Shown in pieces: positions 1-9,920 of a stretch of 64,000 nucleotides of DNA (position 1 is its first letter; the number at the start of each line of letters is the position of its first letter). The notes beneath the pieces were generated by a model that saw nothing but the letters and a program-made list of their open reading frames with translations, was not told where the DNA came from and searched no databases. The stretch spans positions 4,729,001 through 4,793,000 of the forward strand of contig NZ_CP012040.1 of assembly GCF_001050135.1 (NCBI RefSeq). The letters are read 5' to 3'. This DNA is from Cyclobacterium amurskyense (GTDB lineage Bacteria; Bacteroidota; Bacteroidia; Cytophagales; Cyclobacteriaceae). Both the position numbers and the translations under genes were made by a program.

Positions 1-1197
1 AATTGGGTTTGCTCCTTCACCTTTCCAGGCACTTTGAACAAGTCCTGATTCCTTTTCTTCGAACTGTGCTGTCCAAACCAAGCCTGCTCCTGCCAGGCGA
101 GAGATTTTCCCTATCTCATCAGGAGTTTGCATAAATCTTTTAGTATTCAAGTAGTTTCTATCTCCTGTTTTGGAGGCAAACCAACTCAAGGTAAAATCGG
201 TATATAGCTCCGGTACATCCGGACTATCTGCATAATTGTATAATAGTTTGGAAGGTGCTGTGGTTAAAAGTCCGAAATTTGCGCTCTCTTTAAAGCCCGG
301 ATAGTCACCTATTCCAAAATCTGTTCCAAAAGCGCTCTCAAGCATCGCTGCAGTTACTGCTGAAAACATTGTCCCATAACCCCAGTAGGTAGCGCCTTCA
401 GGATAAGCACCATCCGGAGCATATGCTGCAAGTGCATGGTTCATGCCTTCGATTGATCTTTTTATTGTTTTTGCTGCCAATTCCGGGTTTTCCTCAGCAA
501 TGGCTATGGAGGCTGCAATCATTCCCGCATTACAAACCTGATTCCAGTTATTGGTACCATTGACCCACCTAGGGGTCTCCCCATTTTCAGGCCAACTAGG
601 CATAATACCCTTTTCTATCAATGACTTTTTCGCCAAAGAGATGGTTGATTTGGGTAATTTCCCTGCGGTCCAGTCTAGTGCCAGAGCAATGGCCAATGAC
701 ATTTCTCCTACATCAAGAAAATGCTTTGGGTTCCAAGTAGGGAAATTACAGGCAGCAATCACTTCTTCATTTAACCTTTGCAAAATATCAGGATTCTTTT
801 CTACGAAATAGACCATTCCTAACATGTTTATTCGATAGAGGAAATCTCTAGAAATACCAAGCTGGTTTTGTTGAGATCGGGGATTATCTGGGATGTCAAC
901 TGTAATTAAATCCAATGCCAATACTGATGCAGCATTGTACTTGATGGCTTGATAAATATGCTGAATAAGGGGATCGGTTTGAAGCTTTTCTCTTAGCCTT
1001 TTTTCAGTAGCTTGATTTAAAACTAATCTAGGTTGGGCTTTCTGAAGATTCTTTTTCAGATACGGTACCGATATAGGGTTATTAAGTTGATACGATTGAT
1101 TAGCATTGTTTTGTGACAGCTGAGCATAAGCCAGTTCGCTCCTTAATGTTACCATAAGAAGGCTTGTTATAAACAATAATTGATGTAAATATTTCAA
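1..1197 (-). CDS. Heparinase II/III-like polysaccharide lyase, N-terminal part (cut by window edge)
   Basis: The frame is open from base 1197 to the window edge (399 codons), so the C-terminus is missing. The start is taken as TTG at 1197; it gives a signal peptide of about 26 residues ending ...ELAYA-QLS. The next ATG (residue 16) would cut into that signal. What follows resembles the N-terminal alpha/alpha-toroid of heparinase II/III and alginate lyase-type proteins: a PRLVLNQATEKRLREKL segment near residue 55 and the NNWNQVCNAGMIAAS helix near residue 200, which is typical of the family. Such enzymes are exported lyases cutting uronate-containing glycans by beta-elimination. The catalytic C-terminal beta-sandwich (Hepar_II_III) should lie outside the window. 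The substrate cannot be told. The family call is good; the exact start is less sure. Confidence 0.78.
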   Translation of the reverse strand, partial: MKYLHQLLFITSLLMVTLRSELAYAQLSQNNANQSYQLNNPISVPYLKKNLQKAQPRLVLNQATEKRLREKLQTDPLIQHIYQAIKYNAASVLALDLITVDIPDNPRSQQNQLGISRDFLYRINMLGMVYFVEKNPDILQRLNEEVIAACNFPTWNPKHFLDVGEMSLAIALALDWTAGKLPKSTISLAKKSLIEKGIMPSWPENGETPRWVNGTNNWNQVCNAGMIAASIAIAEENPELAAKTIKRSIEGMNHALAAYAPDGAYPEGATYWGYGTMFSAVTAAMLESAFGTDFGIGDYPGFKESANFGLLTTAPSKLLYNYADSPDVPELYTDFTLSWFASKTGDRNYLNTKRFMQTPDEIGKISRLAGAGLVWTAQFEEKESGLVQSAWKGEGANPI

Positions 1198-1312
1198 GAC
1201 AGTTATGCTTAAATAGTTGTATAATTCAAGAAAGATTCCTTACCCAAAAAGGAATTCTATAAACTTTAATAAGATTGAACGGATAGCCTCACCTTACTAT
1301 TGGTTCTAAATA

Positions 1313-1921
1313 CTATTCTATATCCCCAAAAAACTCCTCTAAGTCCAGTTTAAACCCTTGGATCGCCTTTGACTCTGCCACATCTCCGGAGGTAAGCAAA
1401 AGGGAGGGGACATATTTTCCATTAGAAAGACTATAGATTAACAAATCCTGGGTTTCAGCATGAATGATCCAATATTCCTGAACTCCATTGGACTCATAAA
1501 GCTTAAACTTATGCTTCAATTCGGTTTTACTGTTGCTAGGGGATAGGATTTCCACAATCAAGTCTGGCGCTCCTATGCAGCCTCTGTCATCCAATTTTTC
1601 CCGATCACAAATCACGCAGATATCCGGCTGAACCACATCATGAATTAAATGATCTGCTTTGGATGCTTTTGGAAAACGCACATCGAAGGGTGCATCGTAA
1701 ACTTGACATGATTTGTCTTCCAAAAAGTAATAGAGTTTAGCAGCCAACTTTATTGAAATTTGCTGATGGATACGTTTTGGGGCAGCAGCAGCTTTTTTAA
1801 AGGCTTTCCCTTTGATCAGTTCGACCACTTCCTCTATCTGCCATTTCAGGTAATCGGCATAGGAATAATTCCCATATTCCAAATCCGGTTCATTGACATT
1901 ATCCGGTTTTTTGACTTCCAT
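1313..1921 (-). CDS. Uma2 family (DUF820) PD-(D/E)XK nuclease-like protein
   Basis: 202 residues, the usual length for Uma2 proteins. The core is clear: VVQPDICVICD near residue 110, then GAPDLIVEILSPSNS near residue 125 and KFKLYESNGVQEYWII near residue 140, matching the D...E-x-hydrophobic nuclease core and the following helix of the family. Members are predicted restriction-endonuclease-fold nucleases, common in cyanobacteria and Bacteroidota; their biological role is mostly unknown. It stands alone between divergent genes, with no methylase or antitoxin beside it. The start at 1921 is the first ATG after stops. The family call is firm; the function is inference only. Confidence 0.85.
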   Translation of the reverse strand: MEVKKPDNVNEPDLEYGNYSYADYLKWQIEEVVELIKGKAFKKAAAAPKRIHQQISIKLAAKLYYFLEDKSCQVYDAPFDVRFPKASKADHLIHDVVQPDICVICDREKLDDRGCIGAPDLIVEILSPSNSKTELKHKFKLYESNGVQEYWIIHAETQDLLIYSLSNGKYVPSLLLTSGDVAESKAIQGFKLDLEEFFGDIE

Positions 1922-2279
1922 ACTATAAATATACTGATTTTAGGACTATTTTAGAGATAGTGTATTCTAAATTATGGGTTAAAGTATGCTTGAACCTTGA
2001 GACCAAAAGAAAATCAAGGAAAAAAGGTACCGGAAGAAAAAAATGGATTTTAGAGAGACTGGAAATATTTGTGCTTATTGTCTTTGAAGGTAGCGTTGAT
2101 CTTTCAGTTGAATACCTTCGGTTAAATAATCGTTAGAATTTTGGTGATTCAGGGTGCGTTCATTGGTTTACATCTTCCTCAAACATCAATGCTAAATTAT
2201 TCATCATTGAGAATTAAAATTAAATTCTAATTCGGACAAAAATCTAATTATATACTATTACCTTTTATTTTGAAAAAAA
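1922..2279. other. Noncoding divergent intergenic region
   Basis: About 360 bp between divergent genes. It should hold the promoters of the Uma2 gene (leftward) and the PLP enzyme (rightward). I see no clear TAnnTTTG match with a well-placed TTTG, no repeat and no strong hairpin. Confidence 0.5.
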
Positions 2280-3878
2280 TTGATCATGATTAGCAGAAGA
2301 AAAGTAATAAATATTTTATCAAGCCTGCCATTTGGAGGTCTGTTTTTAGGAGCACTTCTGGGTACAAATAGTGCCAGGTCAATGCCTACCACTACTGTGT
2401 CCCCAAGTAAAAAGGCTCTTGGAAAAAGCATATATGACTCGATTGGAGTACGGCCACTAATTAATGCCCGAGGCACTGTTACTGTCGTTGGTGCAACTCG
2501 GATCTTGCCTGAAGTACAGGTGGCGATGGACGAAGCGGTGAAGGACTTTGTTCAAATTGATGAACTGATGAATGGAGTAGGGCTTCGCCTAGCAGAAGTA
2601 ACAGGGGCGGAATGGGGCGTGGTGTCTTCAGGTGCATCCGCTGCAATATCTATTGCGACAGCCGGTTGTGTGACAGGAGGCGACCCTGATAAGATTTGGC
2701 AAATCCCCAATCTGGATGGAATGAAGGATGAAGTGATTATTCCTTCTTATTCTCGATCGGCCTATGATGCTGCAGCAAAGGCGGTGGGAGTGAGAATGGT
2801 AGAGGTGAATAGCCCCGAAGAATTAAAAGCTGCCTTGGGTCCCCGAACAGCTATGATTATGGTCTTGGCCAGTGGTGCATCTGAGGACGGGCCTCTCTCG
2901 CTGAAAATAATCGCGGCTCTTGCCAAGCCACTTAAAGTGCCAATCCTTGTGGATGCAGCGGCTGAGGGCCTAGAAGTCCCAAATCCACATATAGCCCAAG
3001 GGGCAGATATGGTGGCCTATAGTGGAGGTAAATATTTGCGAGGCCCACAATGTGCCGGCTTATTGATAGGACGCAAAGACTTGGTCCAAGCTGCTTGGAT
3101 CACTAGTGCGCCCCACCATGGTTTTGGACGTGGGTTTAAGGTGGGACGAGAGGAGATAATGGGGATGCTGACAGCAGTAGAAATGTGGAAAAAACGGGAT
3201 CATACAGAAGAGTGGAGGATGTGGATTTCGTGGGCCAATTACATCTCCCATCGTCTGGAACAGGTTCCTGGGGTGAAGACAGAGATTCTTCTCCCAAAAG
3301 GAAGATCCAATCGATCACCTTCTCTTCATGTGGAATGGGATATTTCTTTAATTCCACTCACAGGCCAAGATGTTGAAGAACTTTTGTGGGAAAACAATCC
3401 CCGAATTGCTGTCAGCGGTGCTGGTAGTTACCTACCTTTCCCTCCAAATATGGAGCCTAACATACGGATCAACCCTTCCCAACTTACAGCAGGCGAGGAG
3501 AAGGTAATCGCTAAATCCGTTTATGAGTTGCTTTCCAATCCACCTCAGATGCAAAAGCCTAGTGGTCTTGCTGCGTTTAACTTAAGTGGCCTTTGGGACC
3601 TAGAGATACAATTCGTCGCAAGCATTGTGAACCAAACTTTCATGCTTGAACAAAAAGGAAATGATATTTTTGGTACCCACCATGCTAGTTTTGGAGCTCG
3701 TGAGCTAACAGGTACGCTTCATGGCAATGATATTTTGATTCGAAGTTCCTATACTAGCCAAGGAGTACGCCTTAATTTCCAATTTACAGGAGTAGTGAGT
3801 AAGGATAATATGGACGGTATAATGAGTTTGGGTGAATACGGCAGGGCAGAATGGAAGGCAAAACGGCGACAATATTAA
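2280..3878 (+). CDS. Exported SelA-like PLP-dependent enzyme with extra C-terminal domain
   Basis: 532 residues; the start is ATG at 2280 or 2286. The N-terminus carries an SRRK twin-arginine followed by a hydrophobic stretch (residues 12-28), so Tat export is likely. Residues 50-425 are a fold-type I PLP domain of the SelA / D-glucosaminate-6-phosphate ammonia-lyase group: IGVRPLINARGT near 55, VVSSGASAA near 114, the cofactor aspartate in LVDAAAEG (D225), and the Schiff-base lysine in YSGGKYLRG (K251). Residues 440-532 form a separate beta-rich domain (GLWDLEIQF...) not present in cytosolic SelA relatives. SelA-like exported proteins probably act on amino sugars or amino acids rather than on tRNA; that is inference. 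No operon partner on the same strand is close. Confidence 0.75.
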   Translation: MIMISRRKVINILSSLPFGGLFLGALLGTNSARSMPTTTVSPSKKALGKSIYDSIGVRPLINARGTVTVVGATRILPEVQVAMDEAVKDFVQIDELMNGVGLRLAEVTGAEWGVVSSGASAAISIATAGCVTGGDPDKIWQIPNLDGMKDEVIIPSYSRSAYDAAAKAVGVRMVEVNSPEELKAALGPRTAMIMVLASGASEDGPLSLKIIAALAKPLKVPILVDAAAEGLEVPNPHIAQGADMVAYSGGKYLRGPQCAGLLIGRKDLVQAAWITSAPHHGFGRGFKVGREEIMGMLTAVEMWKKRDHTEEWRMWISWANYISHRLEQVPGVKTEILLPKGRSNRSPSLHVEWDISLIPLTGQDVEELLWENNPRIAVSGAGSYLPFPPNMEPNIRINPSQLTAGEEKVIAKSVYELLSNPPQMQKPSGLAAFNLSGLWDLEIQFVASIVNQTFMLEQKGNDIFGTHHASFGARELTGTLHGNDILIRSSYTSQGVRLNFQFTGVVSKDNMDGIMSLGEYGRAEWKAKRRQY

Positions 3879-4685
3879 AACCCAGCTATTACGTAAAAAG
3901 TAGTTAAAAGAATTTGATCCAGTGAATGAAATAAATTGAAAGGTGGTTGTTGTTGTTTCTGAAGGAAAAGAGTCAAAGTTGCACCCAATACCCAGACGAA
4001 TTTAGCTAAAAAGACAAAGGATATAAAAGGATTATATATTTTCCCAGGTTTAGTAGACATCAATTTCATAATAACCATTGAGTTAATCCTCATTCAGAGT
4101 ATAGCAATGGACTTAATGGTCCAATATGGTCGCATTCACTTTTCGCTCTGTTGCTACAATAAATCTGGGCACCCTTACAATACATCAAAAACAATCTATT
4201 GGCTTCCTCCTGACCCTCAGTCTCCTATAGGGAAAGTTAGCAAACAATGGTGGACAAAGTTTGATGTTCTTTCTGGCTTGTCCGGCATTGCAAATGCCTG
4301 TGAACTCGTTTCACAATGGCTTCCAAGGGATGTAGAAAAATGCTACACCCTGTCTACGGTAGGTAAAGCGTACGGAGGATGATTTTGCAACTTATCTCTG
4401 ATTATTTCAACGAATTTTCCCCATAAAAAAATCGTCATTTCAAGGCTTAAGAAGGACTTTTTGTGACCCTTAAGTTACTTCAGGTGACCAAAATAGGTAG
4501 GGCTTGTGCCAGCCCGACAGACGGGTCATTTCAAGTGCTATATTTAAGCGAGGAATCTTCTAAACTTATTCAACAAATAAACTTTTGTTTTATTGTTTAA
4601 AACGTCGCCCATAAATACACTTAATTTTTTTTATGTCAAACTTCAAATGACTAAATTAGTAATTAATCATTTATACTTTAGAAAA
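3879..4685. other. Noncoding region of about 800 bp, possibly decayed
   Basis: No convincing gene. Two short open frames (leftward 3875-4093 and rightward 4107-4382) have no recognisable domain. Near 4500-4526 there is a small GC-rich island in which two short hairpins share a GCCC strand. The last 100 bp should hold the promoter of the following FG-GAP lipoprotein, but no clear consensus is visible. Confidence 0.4.
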
Positions 4686-7600
4686 ATGAAAATAAGTGTT
4701 GTTGCGCTCACATTTTTTATTCTTTTTGGATGCTCAGAAGTAAAGGATGAAAATTACCTGTTTAGATCAATTGACCCCACTGTTTCAAAACTTGATTTCA
4801 CCAATGAGTTAAAAGAAACCAATAACCTGAGTATTCTATATTATCTCTATTTCTACAATGGGGGAGGAGTAGCCATAGGGGATATCAATAATGATGGTCT
4901 TCAGGACCTGTTTTTCACCGGAAATCAAGTTCCCAATAAGTTATTTTTAAATAAAGGGAATATGGAATTCGAGGACATAACGGTAAATGCTGGAATTGCT
5001 GGTCATTCTGATTGGAATACAGGGGTAACGATGGCTGATATAAATGGCGATGGACATCTTGATATTTATGTATGTGCAGTAGTAGGTATCCATGGGTTGA
5101 AGGGTAAGAATGAATTGTTTATAAACAATGGTGACCTCACCTTTAGTGAAAAAGGGAAGGAATTCGGTTTGGATTTTAAAAACTATTCTACAATGGCTTC
5201 ATTCTTTGATTATGACAATGATGGAGACTTAGACATGTACCTATTAAACCACTCCGTGCATACCGATAACTCATATGGTCCTGCAGCTATAAGGAATGAG
5301 CGGATAAATGAAAGTGGCGATAAATTGCTAAGAAATGAAAATGGAAAATTTATAGATGTCAGCGAAGAGGCGGGTATTTTCGGTGGGGCCAATGGTTATG
5401 GTCTCGGTTTGGCAACAGCAGATTTTAACAATGATGGATTTACAGATCTTTATATAAGCAACGATTTTCACGAAGACGATTATTACTATATCAACAATGG
5501 AGATGGTACATTCAGCGAACAACTGAAGGAGAAGTTCAGCCAGGTAAGCAGGTTTTCTATGGGCAATGATGCTGTGGACATCAATCAAGATGGCTTTGTA
5601 GATATTGTCACCTTGGATATGTTACCTGAAGATGAAAAAGTACTTAAATCATCCATGAGTGATGATCCCATTTATACGCATGACCTGAAAATAGAACGCC
5701 TCAACTACCAACCTCAATACGCTAGGAATATGTTGCAAATCAACCGAGGCGGAGAATATTTTCAGGAAGTAGCCTTGTATAGTGGAATTTCAGCGACTGA
5801 CTGGAGCTGGAGTCCTCTCTTCGGGGATTTTGACCTTGATGGCAAGCAGGACTTGTTTATTTCTACAGGCATATCCCGCAGACCCAATGATCATGATTAT
5901 ATCAATTACATCTCAAGTGAGGAAGTAGAACGCCAATTTAATGCTTCCAATAAATTGGATCAGGAAGCATTGAATAAAATGCCTTCTGGGAAAGTCAAAA
6001 ATTATATTTTTAAAGGGGAGGAAAATATCTTATTTACTGATTATTCTGGCAAATGGATTTCCCCTGAGGAAAATTTATCTACTGGAGCTGCTTGGGCGGA
6101 TTTGGACAATGATGGTGACCTGGATTTGGTAACCAATAATATCAATGAACCTGCAACTTTGTACAGGAATGACTTGGATGGAAATTCGGCCTATTTAAAA
6201 ATAAAGGTAGATTTTATCGCTCCAAATAATTTTGGGATTGGAACCAAGGTCTTTACTTGGCATCAAGGGAACATGCAAATGAAGCAATTATTTACATCAA
6301 GAGGTTTTCAGTCTTCCTCTGAACCTTTGATACATTTCGGTTACGGAAACTTACAACAAGTAGATTCCCTGTATGTGATTTGGCCTGACAATTCCATAGA
6401 AAAAAAATATGATATCGCATTGAATCAAACCTTAGATTTAATACCATCAGAAGTTCGCGATAAGGTAGATTATTTAGAAATCTTCCCCAAACCCGAAACG
6501 TGGTTCCAAAAAGTCGAGGCTTTATCGGGATTGGATTATAAACATCAAGAAAACAGGTTCATAGATTTCAATCACCAACGGCTTATTCCCTATAAAATTT
6601 CTGACCGAGGACCTGCAGTCGTAGTCAAAGACCTTGATGGAAATGGTAGTCATGACATTTTCTTTGGAGGGGCTAAATCTCAATCCTCTAGAATCTTTCT
6701 TCAGAATGGGAATGGCTTTGTTGAAAAACATTACAGTGCAATCGCTTTTGATTCTTTACGTGAAGATGTGTCGGCTATAATAGAAGATTTGAATAATGAT
6801 GGGATAAATGACCTGTTTGTGGTTTCGGCAGGAGGAGAGTTTTCCACGAATAATGAAGCATTGAAAGACCGGCTATTGATCAATGACGGAAAGGATTTTA
6901 AAAGACAAGAACTACCTTCTTACAGTGAAAATGGTTCGGTTGTAAAAGCGCATGATTATGACAAAGATGGTGATATAGATCTATTTATTGGTGGAGCTGC
7001 AGTTTCAAAAGATTTTGGAAAAATTCCTAAATCTGTGCTCTTGAAAAATGAGGTCGGTACTTTTAAAATAATTGAAAATGAAGTACTGGAGAATGTTGGA
7101 ATGGTGACGGATGCCGTCTGGACAGATTTTGACGGGGATTCTTGGGTGGATCTAATCGTAGTAGGAGAGTGGATGTCTCCCAGGTTTTTTCAAAATCATG
7201 AAGGGATTTTAAAGGACGTTACAGAAGAGATTTTGGATCAAAAGTTAACTGGTCTATGGCAAGCCATTATTCCATTTGATATTAATGGAGATGGAGAAAT
7301 GGATTATTTATTGGGGAATTGGGGCTTAAACAGCAAATTCAGTTCTAAAGAAAATTTCCCCTTAAAGATGTATTATGCAGATTTTGATGAAAATGGGAGC
7401 ACAGAAACCATAGTGGCTTATGAAAAAGATGAAAATTATTATACCGTTGCGGGCTTGGATGAACTAGGGAGTCAAATGAACTTTCTTAAAAGAAAGTTTA
7501 CTTCTTATAAGGATTTTGCTGGTAAACCCTTGGAGGAGCTATTTGACGATGAGCAATTGGAAAATGCCAACCTTCTTACAGCAGAGCAATTGGCATCCGG

Positions 7601-7964
7601 ATACCTGCTTAATGTAAATGGTAACTTTAAGTTTGAAAGTTTTGAGGCTTCCTTACAAGTAGCACCTTTGACTACTTTTTTAAAGTATGATTTTGATGGA
7701 GATGGAAAGGAAGAAGTCATGGCAGGTGGGAATTATTTTGGTGTATCCCCATATCATGGTCGCCTTGGAAGTCTTTCAGGAAATACAATTTCTTCAGAAG
7801 GAAAAATAATAGAAGGATATCAGCTTGGTTTAAAGTTCAGCCAAAAAGCTGTAAGAGGTTTAGACATAATCAACCTTAATGGTACCCATTATGTCTTGGT
7901 TACATTTAACAATGATAAACCAGATTTCTATAAACTAAGACAGGTGAATCAAAGCCAAAAATAG
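4686..7964 (+). CDS. FG-GAP/VCBS-repeat lipoprotein with ASPIC/UnbV domain
   Basis: About 1092 residues from the ATG at 4686. This start is chosen over an upstream TTG at 4593 because it opens a clean lipoprotein signal (FFILFGC-S, acylated C16). The mature protein has about thirteen D-x-N/D-x-D-G-x-x-D calcium-binding blades, for example DINNDGLQD, DYDNDGDLD and DLNNDGIND, so two seven-bladed propellers are expected. Between them an ASPIC/UnbV segment (NFGIGTKVFTWHQG to HFGYG) is visible. Such CRTAC1-like proteins are frequent beside SusC/SusD loci in marine Bacteroidota and probably bind glycan or protein at the cell surface; the exact role is unknown. It converges on the SusC/SusD operon and shares a terminator with it. 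Confidence 0.88.
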   Translation: MKISVVALTFFILFGCSEVKDENYLFRSIDPTVSKLDFTNELKETNNLSILYYLYFYNGGGVAIGDINNDGLQDLFFTGNQVPNKLFLNKGNMEFEDITVNAGIAGHSDWNTGVTMADINGDGHLDIYVCAVVGIHGLKGKNELFINNGDLTFSEKGKEFGLDFKNYSTMASFFDYDNDGDLDMYLLNHSVHTDNSYGPAAIRNERINESGDKLLRNENGKFIDVSEEAGIFGGANGYGLGLATADFNNDGFTDLYISNDFHEDDYYYINNGDGTFSEQLKEKFSQVSRFSMGNDAVDINQDGFVDIVTLDMLPEDEKVLKSSMSDDPIYTHDLKIERLNYQPQYARNMLQINRGGEYFQEVALYSGISATDWSWSPLFGDFDLDGKQDLFISTGISRRPNDHDYINYISSEEVERQFNASNKLDQEALNKMPSGKVKNYIFKGEENILFTDYSGKWISPEENLSTGAAWADLDNDGDLDLVTNNINEPATLYRNDLDGNSAYLKIKVDFIAPNNFGIGTKVFTWHQGNMQMKQLFTSRGFQSSSEPLIHFGYGNLQQVDSLYVIWPDNSIEKKYDIALNQTLDLIPSEVRDKVDYLEIFPKPETWFQKVEALSGLDYKHQENRFIDFNHQRLIPYKISDRGPAVVVKDLDGNGSHDIFFGGAKSQSSRIFLQNGNGFVEKHYSAIAFDSLREDVSAIIEDLNNDGINDLFVVSAGGEFSTNNEALKDRLLINDGKDFKRQELPSYSENGSVVKAHDYDKDGDIDLFIGGAAVSKDFGKIPKSVLLKNEVGTFKIIENEVLENVGMVTDAVWTDFDGDSWVDLIVVGEWMSPRFFQNHEGILKDVTEEILDQKLTGLWQAIIPFDINGDGEMDYLLGNWGLNSKFSSKENFPLKMYYADFDENGSTETIVAYEKDENYYTVAGLDELGSQMNFLKRKFTSYKDFAGKPLEELFDDEQLENANLLTAEQLASGYLLNVNGNFKFESFEASLQVAPLTTFLKYDFDGDGKEEVMAGGNYFGVSPYHGRLGSLSGNTISSEGKIIEGYQLGLKFSQKAVRGLDIINLNGTHYVLVTFNNDKPDFYKLRQVNQSQK

Positions 7965-8133
7965 CCTAGAAATAATTGTTCTACTGCCTTACCTCTGCCT
8001 TCTACAGGCTCAGGCACTGGTAGTTCGGATGCCCAACAGTCTCAGGCAACGGTAATAGATTATTGAAGTTTATACCTTAAAAACAATTAACAATTAACCA
8101 TTACCTCCCTTCAAATACATCTAAACAATAAAA

Positions 8134-8170
8134 AATCCGGCACCTAGACTTTAGTCAGAGATGCCGGATT
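8134..8170. terminator. Shared intrinsic terminator between convergent genes
   Basis: The perfect stem AATCCGGCA / TGCCGGATT (8134-8142 with 8162-8170) is flanked by an A-run on the left, which is a U-run for the leftward transcript reading out of SusD. It lies in the 267-bp gap between two convergent genes and can serve both. Confidence 0.7.
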
Positions 8171-8231
8171 GTACTTTTCAATTTTGAGTTCCTTTACAAG
8201 AAGCCCGTCAATTGATTTTTCTTAGCAATAA

Positions 8232-9902
8232 TTAATAACCAGGATTTTGCTCAAGTACATTACTTGCTGAAAGTGCAGCAGTAGGTACTGGGAATCGCTT
8301 CAGATGGTCAGAGTTAGAAGGAGAGTGATCCCACCATTTTTCAGTGGTGAAAAAGCCTAACCTGATCAAGTCAGTTCTTCTTCTTCCTTCTCCTAAAAAT
8401 TCAATACCCCATTCGTCTGCCATTCTGTACAAATCTAAATTTCCGGCACTAGCTGGGTTAGGGTCATTTCCTCCTTCAAAAGCCCTTTGGCGTACAGTGT
8501 TGATTAATTCTGCTGCTTCTGCTTCTTCCCCTAGCCTTAATTGACACTCAGCCAGCATTAAATAAACTTCTGCTAACCTAAAAACCGGATGATCTGCAGC
8601 CCATCTCAAAGTAAGGTCTTGGCTTGATGGGACAGGGATTTTTACCAAACGAATACCAGTGTTTTCTTCACCTGCTCCGATATTGGAAGGAATGTCCTCA
8701 ATAGAAGAGTAAGTAGATCCGATTTCCGAAAATCTACCAACCTTATCCACAAACTCAAGAGGTTTACCGTTGTATTCCTCATTACCAATAACTTGCTCAC
8801 CTGTTATTGGAGAGATTTGAGGGCCTACTAAAAACATTCCTTCGTAACTGCCAGAACCAAAATATTTAAATGGTTTTTTCCTAAGGTCGGTGTCTTCAAA
8901 TTTCTCGTACGGTGAACCCAATTTAAACTCCTCTGAATACAAAGTACCATCAGGCATTCTTGAAGGTTGTAAATGAGTACCGTTATTAGAACCTAAATCT
9001 ACATCAAAATATACTCGGGAATTATAATGATACATATGACCATAGTGGGTATACTCTAGTCGGTTAAATTCAGAAGGGATTGACCAGATAATTTCTGGTG
9101 ATTGGTCATTTTCAAAATCATGAGGCCCATTCCAATCTGTGTCAAGACTATAGTTGCCGTATTCATTATTAAGAATTGCTTTAGATATTTCTGCTGCTTC
9201 ATCGTACATAGGTACACCTATGTAGGCTTCTGCATTGAAGTACAATCTTGCCAACATCACTGCGGCAGCCCCTTTGGTAATGGCCCCTTCCTGCGGTGCA
9301 CCATCTACTTTCACAGATAAGTCAATAAGTGCTTGTTTCAACAAACTTTCAATGTGATCAAAAGTTTCTTTATCAGTGCTTCTAGGAACATTTTCCTGAT
9401 CCAAACTGGTGAATATTGGAAGACCACCATAGAAATCCAGTCCTCTTAAGTAGAAGAATGCAATCAAGGCATCTAATTGACCTAGGTGAGCAGCTTTGTC
9501 CTCTTCTGAAAGCGCAAGTTCCTGATAATTTAATTTACCCAGGTCTTGCTTTACGTCCAATGCCAAAGCAACACCTTGTAAAGTTCCTCTCCAGGTGCCA
9601 AATAATTGGGATTCATCAGGAGTCCACTCATGATGCTGATATCTTGCATAACGTCCTCCATCATACCAGTGTCGCCCCTTTGTGGTACGGGCAAAATGGT
9701 CTCCTGAAAATTCTTGAGCTACCCATCTATCCCCAGTTAGGTACCACCTAGCATGGGTAAATGGGCGGTAAAGTGCTGCCAATACATCTCCTTCAGTTTT
9801 AAAGAAGGTTTCTGGTACCACTCTGTCATACCAAACCTCATCCAGAGAACAGCTTGTTATAATGACAGTAAAGAGTATTAATATATATTTTGTCAATTTC
9901 AT
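8232..9902 (-). CDS. SusD/RagB-type surface glycan-binding lipoprotein
   Basis: 556 residues, typical SusD length. The lipoprotein signal ends ...VIITSC-S. The mature N-terminus has the family pattern PETFFKTEGDVLAALYRPF. The C-terminal RagB/SusD part shows FRLAEVYLMLAECQLRLG, the TPR-like helix, then INTVRQRAF and a terminal EFLGEGRRRTDLIRLG block. SusD proteins sit on the outer face of the outer membrane and form the lid over the SusC pore, handing it oligosaccharides. The gene lies 18 bp after susC and is surely cotranscribed with it. The exact ligand cannot be read from sequence; neighbours (sulfatase, lyase) suggest a sulfated polysaccharide. Confidence 0.95.
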   Translation of the reverse strand: MKLTKYILILFTVIITSCSLDEVWYDRVVPETFFKTEGDVLAALYRPFTHARWYLTGDRWVAQEFSGDHFARTTKGRHWYDGGRYARYQHHEWTPDESQLFGTWRGTLQGVALALDVKQDLGKLNYQELALSEEDKAAHLGQLDALIAFFYLRGLDFYGGLPIFTSLDQENVPRSTDKETFDHIESLLKQALIDLSVKVDGAPQEGAITKGAAAVMLARLYFNAEAYIGVPMYDEAAEISKAILNNEYGNYSLDTDWNGPHDFENDQSPEIIWSIPSEFNRLEYTHYGHMYHYNSRVYFDVDLGSNNGTHLQPSRMPDGTLYSEEFKLGSPYEKFEDTDLRKKPFKYFGSGSYEGMFLVGPQISPITGEQVIGNEEYNGKPLEFVDKVGRFSEIGSTYSSIEDIPSNIGAGEENTGIRLVKIPVPSSQDLTLRWAADHPVFRLAEVYLMLAECQLRLGEEAEAAELINTVRQRAFEGGNDPNPASAGNLDLYRMADEWGIEFLGEGRRRTDLIRLGFFTTEKWWDHSPSNSDHLKRFPVPTAALSASNVLEQNPGY

Positions 9903-9920
9903 GATCTTAATTTTTTTGGT

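Noticed and set aside
3875..4093. Leftward open frame of 72 codons with one hydrophobic stretch
   Set aside because: It overlaps the end of the PLP enzyme gene, has no recognisable family, and one hydrophobic run alone is not evidence of a gene.
4107..4382. Open frame of 91 codons, rightward, between the PLP enzyme and the FG-GAP lipoprotein genes
   Set aside because: No domain, signal or usual codon pattern; composition is mixed and it lies in a region with no other sign of a gene.
9416..9751. Rightward open frame of 111 codons
   Set aside because: It lies entirely antisense to the SusD gene, whose protein is unmistakable.
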